NCBI GenBank assembly: GCA_945957335.1
Contig: CAMFLJ010000001.1
Coordinates: 1 to 39,649 of the forward strand
Direction: 5' to 3'
Length of the DNA: 39,649 bases
From: an uncultured Actinomycetes bacterium
GTDB lineage: Bacteria; Actinomycetota; Acidimicrobiia; Acidimicrobiales; Acidimicrobilacustridaceae
Positions 1-6,751 of the stretch are shown piece after piece. A program made the position numbers and the translations under genes. The notes under the pieces are model-generated. The model searched no databases, was not told where the DNA came from, and saw nothing but the letters and a program-made list of their open reading frames with translations. Every line of letters starts with the position of its first letter. Within the stretch, counting starts at the first letter, position 1.

Positions 1-449
1 ACACCCACAAAAACACCTTTTACCCCCCCGGCCTGGACGAGGCGTTGGGCGTCCACGCCACGGTCGAGAGCTCGAGCATCGACGAGGACACCAACGAGGT
101 GCGCGTCGAGGGCGCCGACCTCGGCCTCCTGGTCGGTCCCAAGGGCAACACCCTGAGCGCCATCCAGGAGCTCTCCCGCACCGTCGTCCACCGTCGGGTG
201 CCGGGCACCGCCGCCGGCCGGGTTCGCCTGGATGTCGCCGGCTACCGCCAGCGTCGTCGCGAGGCCCTCGAGCGCTTCACCCAGCAGGTCGCCGACCAGG
301 TCAAGGAGAGCGGCGTCCAGAAGGCGCTCGAGCCCATGAACCCGGCTGATCGCAAGGTCGTGCACGACACCGTCAACGAGATCGACGGGGTGTCGACGAT
401 CTCCGAGGGCGAGGAGCCCCGCCGCCGGGTCGTCATCATCCCCGGCTGA
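1..449 (+). CDS. jag: Jag/KhpB-family RNA-binding protein (KH + R3H), 5' end outside window
   Basis: This is the C-terminal part of a KH-R3H RNA-binding protein. The frame is open from base 3 to the TGA at 447-449, so the true start lies upstream of the window. The TTG at 45 is internal. A KH domain is visible around the GPKG loop (GxxG type) in LLVGPKGNTLSAIQELSRT. It is followed by an R3H motif with the RKVVH signature near the end. The family (Jag, KhpB/EloR) binds RNA with KhpA and is linked to cell elongation and division control. Its usual neighbours, yidC upstream and rsmG downstream, match the order here. The visible part is 149 residues. The first 30 bases are an odd A/C-rich run that still translates in frame, so the extreme N-terminal residues visible are less certain than the rest. 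Confidence 0.9.
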   Translation, partial: THKNTFYPPGLDEALGVHATVESSSIDEDTNEVRVEGADLGLLVGPKGNTLSAIQELSRTVVHRRVPGTAAGRVRLDVAGYRQRRREALERFTQQVADQVKESGVQKALEPMNPADRKVVHDTVNEIDGVSTISEGEEPRRRVVIIPG

Positions 450-480
450 GCCACTCGCGGCCCTGCCGCACCGCAGTCCC

Positions 481-508
481 GAAGGCCCCGCATCCGTGCG
501 GGGCCTTC
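481..508 (+). terminator. Intrinsic-type hairpin after jag
   Basis: A perfect 12-bp stem (481-492 pairs with 497-508) has a 4-nt TCCG loop. It lies 31 nt after the jag stop. There is no long T-tract, as is common in high-GC actinobacteria. Confidence 0.75.
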
Positions 509-540
509 GCTGTTCCTGGGCACGGCCTTGTGGGCCTCAC

Positions 541-674
541 TCACGGGTCCTGTCACCGAGGCGACGTGCCGTGCTCGCTCAGGGCAATCCGCCAGGGGCT
601 GACAGGCTCGCTCCCTTGGTACGGCGGGCCCCCTCGCTGCGCTGCGGCACTGTCCGCCCCGGCGCCACCCGGGA
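541..674 (-). repeat. Dispersed repeat, copy A (inverted)
   Basis: The reverse complement reads CGGGTGGCGCCGGGG, then GGACAGTGCCGCAGCGCAGC, a variable middle, CCTGTCAGCCCC, then GAGCGAGCACGGCACG and finally GGTGACAGGACCCG. The same ordered blocks recur at 2117-2245 and 4603-4733 in the opposite orientation. The right half of the unit is bounded by CCTGTCA and TGACAGG, which form an inverted repeat. This copy fills the jag-rsmG gap. No coding capacity is conserved between copies, so I regard it as a non-coding repeat of unknown function. Confidence 0.8.
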
Positions 675-723
675 TCCGACCACCCTCACCACCTGTCGGA
701 GTGCTGGGACGTGGGGTGGCAGG

Positions 724-1344
724 ATGGGTCGTATGGAGGCGTCGGAGGGGTTGATCGCTGCGTTGGAGCGGGCGAGGAGGCTCGGGGTGTTGGGGCCGGG
801 GCCGGTGGGAGAGCATGTGGCCCATGCCCAGGGGTTCGTGGAGGCCCTGGCCCGGGTGCCAGAGGGGTCTCTGGTGGTCGATCTGGGCTCGGGGGGTGGG
901 GTGCCGGGGCTGATCGTGGCGGAGGCGAGGGCCGATCTGCGCCTGGTGCTGCTCGATGCGATGGAGAAGCGCACCGCACTGCTGGCCGAGGCCGTGACGG
1001 CCATGGGCATGGCTGATCGGGTCACGGTGCGGACCGGCCGGGCGGAGATGCTGGGCCGGGAGGACGACCTGCGGGCGACGGCGATGGCCGTCACGGCCCG
1101 GTCGTTCGGGCCGCCGGCCGCCACCGCCGAGTGTGCCGCTCCCCTGCTGGCCGTCAGTGGTGTCCTCGTCGTCAGCGAGCCGCCCGACTCCCCCGACCGC
1201 TGGCCCCACGATCCCCTGGCGGCCCTGGGATTGGTGCCATCCCCCATGCAGGTCCCAGGGATGCAGGTCCTCACCCAGACCTCCCTCTGCCCCGAGACCT
1301 ACCCCCGCCGCACCGGCCTCCCCACCAAGCGCCCCCTCTTCTGA
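724..1344 (+). CDS. rsmG: 16S rRNA (guanine527-N7)-methyltransferase RsmG (GidB)
   Basis: RsmG uses SAM to methylate N7 of G527 in 16S rRNA, and its loss gives low-level streptomycin resistance. The protein has the RsmG motif I, VVDLGSGGGVPGL, near residue 55, followed by LVLLDAMEKRTALL and the RAE and VTARSF segments typical of the family. At 206 residues it matches the usual length of about 207. I chose the ATG at 724; an in-frame ATG at 733 is equally possible. The frame stays open upstream to 496, but that part is repeat copy A and has no family similarity. The N-terminal part before motif I is slightly short. The gene lies between jag and parAB, the standard actinobacterial place. Confidence 0.9.
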   Translation: MGRMEASEGLIAALERARRLGVLGPGPVGEHVAHAQGFVEALARVPEGSLVVDLGSGGGVPGLIVAEARADLRLVLLDAMEKRTALLAEAVTAMGMADRVTVRTGRAEMLGREDDLRATAMAVTARSFGPPAATAECAAPLLAVSGVLVVSEPPDSPDRWPHDPLAALGLVPSPMQVPGMQVLTQTSLCPETYPRRTGLPTKRPLF

Positions 1345-1365
1345 TCTGTCCCCGCCCGTGCGCGG

Positions 1366-1381
1366 TGTTTCACGTGAAACA
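1366..1381. promoter_or_regulatory. parS site, perfect palindrome
   Basis: TGTTTCACGTGAAACA is the exact 16-bp parS consensus bound by chromosomal ParB. It sits 22 nt after the rsmG stop and about 1 kb upstream of parA. Confidence 0.95.
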
Positions 1382-2268
1382 TGAGGGTTCCCTGCCGGGC
1401 AGTCCCCAGGAGCCCGTCCGGTGAGCATGGAGGAGCGCTGTTCGCCCCATCGCCCCAAGCCGGCCCATCACGCCGACCCCCCCGTCACCCAGGCCCACCC
1501 GCCCAGGAAGGCGGCCCCAGCCACGCACTCTTCGCCAGCCCGGCCGAGGTGGCGATGAGCCAAGCCTGAGACCTAGCCCCAGGTGCCAACCCTCCGAACG
1601 CAGGTCACGGCGGAGAGCCACTCGGCCGGTCCCGGCCTACCCGAGAGCAAGGGCTCGACGCCCCCGGAGTGGAGAAGTGCCTCGACGACACCCCATCTCT
1701 CCTTGTCCGGGAAGAAGGAGCGATGCCCGGACTGTCCATGCCACCTTCCAGCGGTGACGGCACGGCACGCAGACCTTCGTCAGGTGAAGGGCTCCCGAGG
1801 CGGTGGCGCTCCGAGAACCCTCGTCGGGGAGCAGAGGCCGCTCGGCGACGAGGCTTGGCGCCAGGGTGGACCGCGCCGCAGTGCGGGTTTCCGTGGAACG
1901 GGTGGCGCTCGAGTGAGCCGGGTCGCCACGCAGGCCGATGTCGCGGGGCAGAGCCCTTCGAGTGGTCAAGGTGCCGGCGGGGTGGACACTCGGGGTGGAC
2001 CCTGCCCCCGCGCAGCACCCCCTGTCGCGGAGGAGGGGGTGTCCGGAACGGGTGGCGCTCGGGTGGACAGTGCCGCAGCGCGGCCCCCTGTCGCGGGGGA
2101 GAGCCTGGTGGGTGGACCGGGTGGCGCCGGGGTGGACAGTGCCGCAGCGCAGCGAGGGCCCGCGGCTCTCGAGGAGGGCGCCCTGTCAGCCCCCCGCCGC
2201 TTGCCCCGAGCGAGCACGGCACGCCGCCCCGGTGACAGGACCCGGACCACCCACACCTCGGAGGAGTG
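1382..2268. other. Gene-poor gap with parS sites and degenerate repeat fragments
   Basis: The rsmG-parA gap is about 1 kb. Both strands carry long open frames here (for example 1583-2389), but these reflect GC content and repeated blocks and resemble no protein I recognise. From about 1797 onward, GGGTGGCGCTC and GGGTGGACAGTGCCGCAGCGC blocks recur in decayed form at roughly 1797-1890, 1895-1915 and 2048-2100, leading into the full repeat copy at 2117. The stretch 1390-1790 shows nothing I can interpret. Confidence 0.6.
2117..2245 (+). repeat. Dispersed repeat, copy B
   Basis: This is a full copy of the unit seen inverted at 541-674: CGGGTGGCGCCGGGG, GGACAGTGCCGCAGCGCAGC, a variable middle, CCTGTCAGCCCC, GAGCGAGCACGGCACG, GGTGACAGGACCCG. 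It ends 23 bp before the second parS site. Partial copies precede it from about 1797. Confidence 0.8.
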
Positions 2269-2284
2269 TGTTTCACGTGGAACA
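2269..2284. promoter_or_regulatory. parS site, one mismatch
   Basis: TGTTTCACGTGGAACA differs from the palindromic parS consensus at one position (A to G in the right arm). It lies about 120 bp upstream of the parA start, where ParB binding could also affect parAB expression. Confidence 0.85.
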
Positions 2285-2404
2285 TGTCGAGGGTCCTTGA
2301 TCGCGCGCACGCTGGCGGGCAGGATGGCGAACGTTCCGTCCACGGCGCGATTCGCCCGAGGACGATGTGGGGCGGGCATTCCCGCCTGAACCCGAGTGGG
2401 GTGC

Positions 2405-3433
2405 ATGAACGACGACCTGCCCGACGGCGGGACGCCTCCGGAGTCCACGGAGGAGCCCGCGCCGTCGCTGACCACCACGACGGAGCCGGGGAGCCACGCG
2501 TCGACTCCCTCCCCCGTTCCTGACGCACCACCTGCTCCCGAAGCGGCCACGGCGCCGTCGGAGCCCACCCCGGCGCCGGTGGTCGAGCACGCCATCGACG
2601 TGCCCGGCGACCTGGCCCCGGTCGAGGAGATCATCACCGAGGGCGAGCCGGCCAGCGCCGCCCGCCCTCTCCCCCGCGTGATCGCCATCGCCAACCAGAA
2701 GGGTGGCGTGGGCAAGACCACGACGGCGGTCAACCTCGGCGCCTGCCTGGCCGAGCTCGGCTTCCGGGTGCTGGTGGTCGACCTCGATCCCCAGGGCAAC
2801 GCCTCGACCGGCCTCGGGATCAACGTCCGGGCCCTCGATTCGTCGATGTACGACGTGCTCCTCGGTGAGACCCCGATGGAGGACTGCATCGAGGGGAGCT
2901 CGGTCCGGAACCTGTTCGTCGCTCCTGCCAGCCTCGATCTGGCCGGCGCCGAGATCGAGTTGGTGCCCGCCTTCAGTCGGGAGCTGCGCCTGCGCAACGC
3001 CATCGACTCGGTGAAGGAGGACTACGACTACGTCCTCATCGACTGTCCCCCGTCGCTGGGCCTGCTCACGATCAACGCGTTCGCGGCAGCCACCGAGGTG
3101 CTGGTGCCGATCCAGTGCGAGTACTACGCGCTGGAGGGCCTGGGCCAACTGGTGCGCAACGTCGACCTGGTGAAGCGCAACCTGAACGACCACCTCGAGA
3201 TCTCCACGATCATCCTGGTGATGTACGACGCCCGCACCAAGCTCGCCGACCAGGTGGCGGCGGAGGTCCGGGAGCACTTCGGCGAGAAGGTGTGCCGGCA
3301 GATCGTGCCCCGCACCGTCCGTCTGTCGGAGGCCCCGTCGTTCGGGCAGCCGATCATCACGTTCGATCCGAGCAGCCGGGGCTCCATCGCCTATCGGCAA
3401 CTGGCCAAGGAGGTCAGCGGTGGGCCGTCGTAG
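2405..3433 (+). CDS. parA: Chromosome-partitioning ATPase ParA (Soj)
   Basis: ParA is the Walker-type ATPase that moves ParB-parS complexes over the nucleoid. The deviant Walker A motif KGGVGKTT is at about residues 98-105, with Walker A' LVVDLDPQGNAST and the LIDCPPSLG switch following. The ParA core starts near residue 90. Before it lies a Pro/Thr/Glu-rich, probably disordered extension of about 90 residues, longer than in typical Soj proteins. I chose the ATG at 2405. A GTG three codons upstream (2396) is the alternative. No strong ribosome-binding site precedes either. The 3' end overlaps parB by 14 nt, so the two genes are surely co-expressed. Confidence 0.93.
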   Translation: MNDDLPDGGTPPESTEEPAPSLTTTTEPGSHASTPSPVPDAPPAPEAATAPSEPTPAPVVEHAIDVPGDLAPVEEIITEGEPASAARPLPRVIAIANQKGGVGKTTTAVNLGACLAELGFRVLVVDLDPQGNASTGLGINVRALDSSMYDVLLGETPMEDCIEGSSVRNLFVAPASLDLAGAEIELVPAFSRELRLRNAIDSVKEDYDYVLIDCPPSLGLLTINAFAAATEVLVPIQCEYYALEGLGQLVRNVDLVKRNLNDHLEISTIILVMYDARTKLADQVAAEVREHFGEKVCRQIVPRTVRLSEAPSFGQPIITFDPSSRGSIAYRQLAKEVSGGPS

Positions 3434-4319
3434 CGGTTTGGGAAAGGGTCTCGGGGCGCTGATCCCGGCGACTGAGCGTCTGGAGGACACCGACGCGACC
3501 CTGCGTGAGCTGCCGATCTCGCAGATCACGCCGAACACGTACCAGCCTCGGAACCACTTCGACGAGGAGGCGCTGGTCAGCCTGTCGGCGTCGATCCAGG
3601 CGGTCGGGGTGCTGCAGCCGATCCTGGTGCGTCAGACGGGTGCCCAGGAGTACGAGCTCATCGCCGGTGAGCGCCGTTGGCGCGCCGCCCGCCGGGCCGG
3701 GCTCCAGACGGTGCCCGCCATCGTGCGCCCCACCGAGGACGTCCGCTCGCTCGAGCAGGCCCTGGTCGAGAACCTCCACCGCGAGGACCTGACCCCGCTG
3801 GAGGAGGCCGCGGCCTACCAGCAGCTGGTCGAGGAGTTCGGGCACACCCAGGAGGAGGTGGCCCAGCGGGTGGGCAAGAGCCGCTCGGCGGTGGCCAACA
3901 CCCTGCGCCTGCTGCACCTCCCGCCGAGCATCCAGCGCCTCCTGGCCGATGGCCAGATCTCAGCAGGCCACGCCCGCGCCCTGCTGGGCACCCCCGACCG
4001 GGTGTTCCAGGAGGAGCTGGCCCGGGCCATCGTCGCCGAGCACCTGACCGTCCGTGAGGTCGAGGAGCGCGTCCGCGAGCACGCTGGTGCCGATGCCGAG
4101 GAGGAGCCCGCCGCAGCGGAGCCCACCAAGGAGCCCGCCGCCGCGGTCCGCCCGGCCGCCCTGCTCGAGCTCGAAGGCCTGCTCTCGGACCACCTCGACA
4201 CCCGCGTGCAGATCTCGATGGGCGCCAAGCGGGGCCGCGTCGTCATCGACTTCGCCACCCTCGAAGACCTCGAGCGCCTCTACCGCGTCATGCTCGAAGG
4301 CCGCGAGCCCACCGACTGA
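3420..4319 (+). CDS. parB: Chromosome-partitioning protein ParB (Spo0J)
   Basis: ParB is a CTP-dependent DNA clamp that loads at parS and recruits SMC. The N-terminal ParB/Srx fold carries the CTP-binding motifs GERRWRA and ENLHRED. A helix-turn-helix follows (TQEEVAQRVGKSRSAVANTLRLL), then a linker rich in Ala, Glu and Pro, and a C-terminal dimerisation domain. The basic N-terminus RRSGLGKGLGALIP is the ParA-stimulating segment. At 299 residues it is normal length. The GTG start lies inside the end of parA. Two parS sites lie upstream in the same window, in agreement with function. Confidence 0.95.
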   Translation: MGRRSGLGKGLGALIPATERLEDTDATLRELPISQITPNTYQPRNHFDEEALVSLSASIQAVGVLQPILVRQTGAQEYELIAGERRWRAARRAGLQTVPAIVRPTEDVRSLEQALVENLHREDLTPLEEAAAYQQLVEEFGHTQEEVAQRVGKSRSAVANTLRLLHLPPSIQRLLADGQISAGHARALLGTPDRVFQEELARAIVAEHLTVREVEERVREHAGADAEEEPAAAEPTKEPAAAVRPAALLELEGLLSDHLDTRVQISMGAKRGRVVIDFATLEDLERLYRVMLEGREPTD

Positions 4320-4390
4320 GGCTCGGCCTCCCGACCCACTGCCACCCCGGAAACACTCCACCAAAACCACCACTGGAGAGATTTCCCCAA

Positions 4391-4415
4391 CCTGTGTGCA
4401 ACCCTGTGGTCAACC
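4391..4415. promoter_or_regulatory. Tandem 13-bp direct repeat with DnaA-box-like cores
   Basis: CCTGTGTGCAACC and CCTGTGGTCAACC lie back to back, sharing one base. The second contains, on the minus strand, TTGACCACA, one mismatch from the actinobacterial DnaA box TTGTCCACA. The first has two mismatches. DnaA binding is only a suggestion. Confidence 0.3.
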
Positions 4416-4602
4416 TTTCTCCCCCTTCCAGCTGAGGGAACCCTCGACCCACGCTCACCGCCCGCGCGAGATCCTCCGAAACGTCGCCCTCTGCGCGTGG
4501 AACGGGTCGGTTCCGACGCCTGATCGGCCCCGTTCGAGGGGTCCGGGTGGCGCCCCTCGGAGCTGGTGAGAGCCCTTCGGAGAAGGCCCCTCGTCGAGGT
4601 GA

Positions 4603-4733
4603 CCGGGTGGCGCCGAGGTGGACAGTGCCGCAGCGCAGCGAGGGGCCTGCCGCTGCGTCGCCGGGCGAGCCTGTCAGCGCCCCGCGGCTTGCCCGAGCGA
4701 GCACGGCACGCCGCCTCGGTGACAGGACCCGGG
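4603..4733 (+). repeat. Dispersed repeat, copy C
   Basis: This third full copy of the unit (CGGGTGGCGCCGAGG, GGACAGTGCCGCAGCGCAGC, CCTGTCAGCGCC, GAGCGAGCACGGCACG, GGTGACAGGACCCG) lies downstream of parB. A partial left-end copy is at about 4545-4560. A second GGTGACAGGACCCG end is at 4752-4765, within an inverted repeat whose 7-bp arms CGGTGAC and GTCACCG are at 4751-4757 and 4765-4771. Confidence 0.8.
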
Positions 4734-4805
4734 AGCCGAGACCACCCATCCGGTGACAGGACCCGTCACCGAGACCTCTCGCGCCACAGGTGGTAGGCAC
4801 GCGAA

Positions 4806-4829
4806 GAGGCCGCCCCGAAGGGCGGCCTC
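4806..4829 (-). terminator. Hairpin terminator after trxA
   Basis: A perfect 10-bp stem (4806-4815 with 4820-4829) carries a TTCG tetraloop when read on the minus strand. It lies 41 nt after the trxA stop and closes the minus-strand gene string. Confidence 0.8.
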
Positions 4830-4870
4830 GATCGTTGCGTCAGTGGTGGGGGAGCGGCACTCCCCTGGTC

Positions 4871-5197
4871 TCAGAGGAACTGGCGGAGGTCCTCGAGCAG
4901 CTGCCCCTTGCCCTTGGCCCCCACGATCCGGGCGGCCTCCTGGCCGTCCTTGAACACGATCATGGTGGGGATCGACATGACGCCGAAGCGGCGGGCGGTG
5001 TCGGGGTTGTCGTCGACGTTGAGCTTGGCGACCTGCAGCTTGCCGGCCTGTTCGTCGGCGATCTCACCCAGGATGGGGGCGATCATCTTGCAGGGCCCGC
5101 ACCACTCGGCCCAGAAGTCGACGATGACGGGCTCGGACGACGCGCCGATCTGCTCGTCGAAGGTGGAATCGGTCAGGGTGCTGATGTTGTCGGCCAT
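4871..5197 (-). CDS. trxA: Thioredoxin
   Basis: This is a 108-residue cytoplasmic thioredoxin that reduces protein disulfides. It has the active site WCGPCK near residues 31-36 and the cis-proline loop SIPT that faces it. Domain and length are exactly those of bacterial TrxA. A GAGGAG-like ribosome-binding site lies just before the ATG. It follows trxB by 74 nt on the same strand and is probably co-transcribed with it. This mirrors trxB2-trxC next to the origin in mycobacteria. Confidence 0.97.
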   Translation of the reverse strand: MADNISTLTDSTFDEQIGASSEPVIVDFWAEWCGPCKMIAPILGEIADEQAGKLQVAKLNVDDNPDTARRFGVMSIPTMIVFKDGQEAARIVGAKGKGQLLEDLRQFL

Positions 5198-5271
5198 GGC
5201 TCCTCGTTCTCAGCCGTTGTGACGTGGTCGGTGGGGTACCGAAGGGATGTGGCGCCGGTTGGCGCCGGTGA

Positions 5272-6240
5272 TCAGTGCTCGCCCTGGGCCTCGAGCCAGC
5301 GCTCGCAGTCGATGGCGGCCATGCAGCCCGACCCGGCGGCGGTGATGGCCTGGCGGTAGACGTGGTCCTGGACGTCGCCGCAGGCGAAGACACCCTCGAC
5401 GTCGGTGAGCGAGCCGTCGTGGGTGACCAGGTAGCCGTTGTCCTCGAGCTGCAGCTGGCCCTTGAACAGGTCCGTGTTGGGCTTGTGGCCGATGGCGACG
5501 AAGACGCCGGTGACGGGCAGCTCGCGGCGCTCGCCGTTGGTGGTGTCCTCGAGGGTGATCGACTCGACGGTCTGGTCGCCGGTGATGCCCACGACGGTGG
5601 AGTTCCAGGCGAACTTGATCTTGTCGTTGGCGAAGGCGCGGTCCTGCATGATCTTGGAGGCGCGCAGCTCGTCGCGGCGGTGCACGAGGGTGACCGAGCG
5701 GGCGAACTTGGTGAGGAAGAGCGCTTCCTCGATGGCGGAATCGCCACCGCCGACGACGGCGATGTCGTGGTCGCGGAAGAAGAAGCCGTCGCAGGTAGCG
5801 CAGGTGGAGAGCCCGTGGCCGAGGAGGCGGGACTCCTCGGGCAGGCCGAGCATGAGCGACTGGGCGCCGGTGGAGACGATGATCGAGCGGGCCCGGTAGG
5901 TGGGCTCGGCGGTGTCGGGGTCGCCGACCCAGACGCTGAAGGGCTGGGCCGAGAAGTCGACCTTGCTGACCTTGCGGGTGATGACCTCGGTGCCGAAGCG
6001 CAGGGCCTGCTCACGGAAGCGCATCATGAGCTCGGGGCCCATGATGCCGTCGGGCCACCCGGGGAAGTTCTCGACCTCGGTGGTGAGCATGAGCTGGCCA
6101 CCGGGCTGGTCGCTGGTGGAGGAGGGCTCACCCTCGATCAGCAGCGGCTCGAGGTTGGCGCGAGCGGTGTAGATCGCGGCGGTGAGGCCGGCAGGGCCCG
6201 AACCGATGATGATGACGTTGCGGATGGGTGTCTCGGACAC
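5272..6240 (-). CDS. trxB: Thioredoxin-disulfide reductase
   Basis: This NADPH- and FAD-dependent flavoenzyme reduces the adjacent thioredoxin. The FAD Rossmann motif GSGPAG is at residues 13-18, the redox-active CATCDG in the middle, the NADPH motif GGGDSA follows, and FACGDV closes the FAD site. Its 322 residues are the normal low-molecular-weight TrxB length. I chose the GTG at 6238-6240, with GGAGC before it as ribosome-binding site. A perfect inverted repeat lies 21 nt upstream of this start (6261-6281) and may be an operator. Confidence 0.97.
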   Translation of the reverse strand: MSETPIRNVIIIGSGPAGLTAAIYTARANLEPLLIEGEPSSTSDQPGGQLMLTTEVENFPGWPDGIMGPELMMRFREQALRFGTEVITRKVSKVDFSAQPFSVWVGDPDTAEPTYRARSIIVSTGAQSLMLGLPEESRLLGHGLSTCATCDGFFFRDHDIAVVGGGDSAIEEALFLTKFARSVTLVHRRDELRASKIMQDRAFANDKIKFAWNSTVVGITGDQTVESITLEDTTNGERRELPVTGVFVAIGHKPNTDLFKGQLQLEDNGYLVTHDGSLTDVEGVFACGDVQDHVYRQAITAAGSGCMAAIDCERWLEAQGEH

Positions 6241-6260
6241 GTGGAGCTCCGGAGTGGGGG

Positions 6261-6281
6261 AGATACCCCTGTGGGGTATCT
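6261..6281. promoter_or_regulatory. Perfect inverted repeat upstream of trxB, CsoR/CstR-operator-like
   Basis: The 9-bp arms AGATACCCC and GGGGTATCT are separated by TGT. The TACCCC...GGGGTA layout is that of operators bound by CsoR-family repressors (copper or persulfide sensors). It lies 12 nt after the stop of the preceding gene and 21 nt before trxB. It has no T-tract, so a terminator role is less likely but not excluded. Confidence 0.45.
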
Positions 6282-6293
6282 GTCGTCAACGGC

Positions 6294-6692
6294 TCAGGGG
6301 CGGGTGGTATTCCCTGCGGGAGCCGGTTGGTTGCGCTTGCGGAAGACAAGTGCTCCTGCGATGAGGAACACGATGCCCAGCACGAGGTACGCCAGCCACA
6401 CGCCGGAGGGCAGGATCACGTCGAGCAGGCGGATGGCGAAGATGATCACCAGCACGGCGACGGTGATGCCGAGCACCACGGCGAAGAAGCCGAAGACGAT
6501 GCCTCGGGCGATGGTGGTGATGGGCCCGGTGGTGCGGTCGCGCACCGATCCGACGACGTTGACGATGGCGTCGGCCGCCTTCGCCGGCCAGTCGCCGTCG
6601 AGGCCGCCCTCGAAGATCTGCTCGACCTCGTCGAGCGCCTTGTGGGCGCCGTGGTGCGGCTCGGTGCCGTCGGCCGGGCTGGGCGTCTCCAT
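6294..6692 (-). CDS. Small two-helix membrane protein of unknown function
   Basis: This protein of 132 residues matches no named family I recognise. After a polar, acidic N-terminal region of about 60 residues come two hydrophobic helices. The first is GIVFGFFAVVLGITVAVLVIIFA and the second WLAYLVLGIVFLIAGALVF. A short basic tail (RKRNQ) follows, which suggests the tail is cytoplasmic. I chose the ATG at 6690-6692; the open frame extends further upstream but overlaps the anti-sigma gene. It lies 59 nt after the anti-sigma gene and 53 nt before trxB on the same strand, so it is likely part of this operon. Confidence 0.75.
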   Translation of the reverse strand: METPSPADGTEPHHGAHKALDEVEQIFEGGLDGDWPAKAADAIVNVVGSVRDRTTGPITTIARGIVFGFFAVVLGITVAVLVIIFAIRLLDVILPSGVWLAYLVLGIVFLIAGALVFRKRNQPAPAGNTTRP

Positions 6693-6751
6693 GGCGGGGG
6701 ATCCTACCCCCGTGGTCGCGGAGGCTTCCCGAACATCGCCGACGTGGTCGC

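Noticed and set aside
553..1458. Long antisense open frames over rsmG and many other genes
   Set aside because: At this GC content antisense frames stay open by chance; their translations are Arg/Pro/Gly/Ala-rich and show no domains.
1583..2389. A 268-codon open frame in the rsmG-parA gap
   Set aside because: It runs through repeat fragments, its translation is Gly/Arg/Pro-rich with recurring GGARVDSAAA-like pieces, both strands are open, and there is no ribosome-binding site or known domain.
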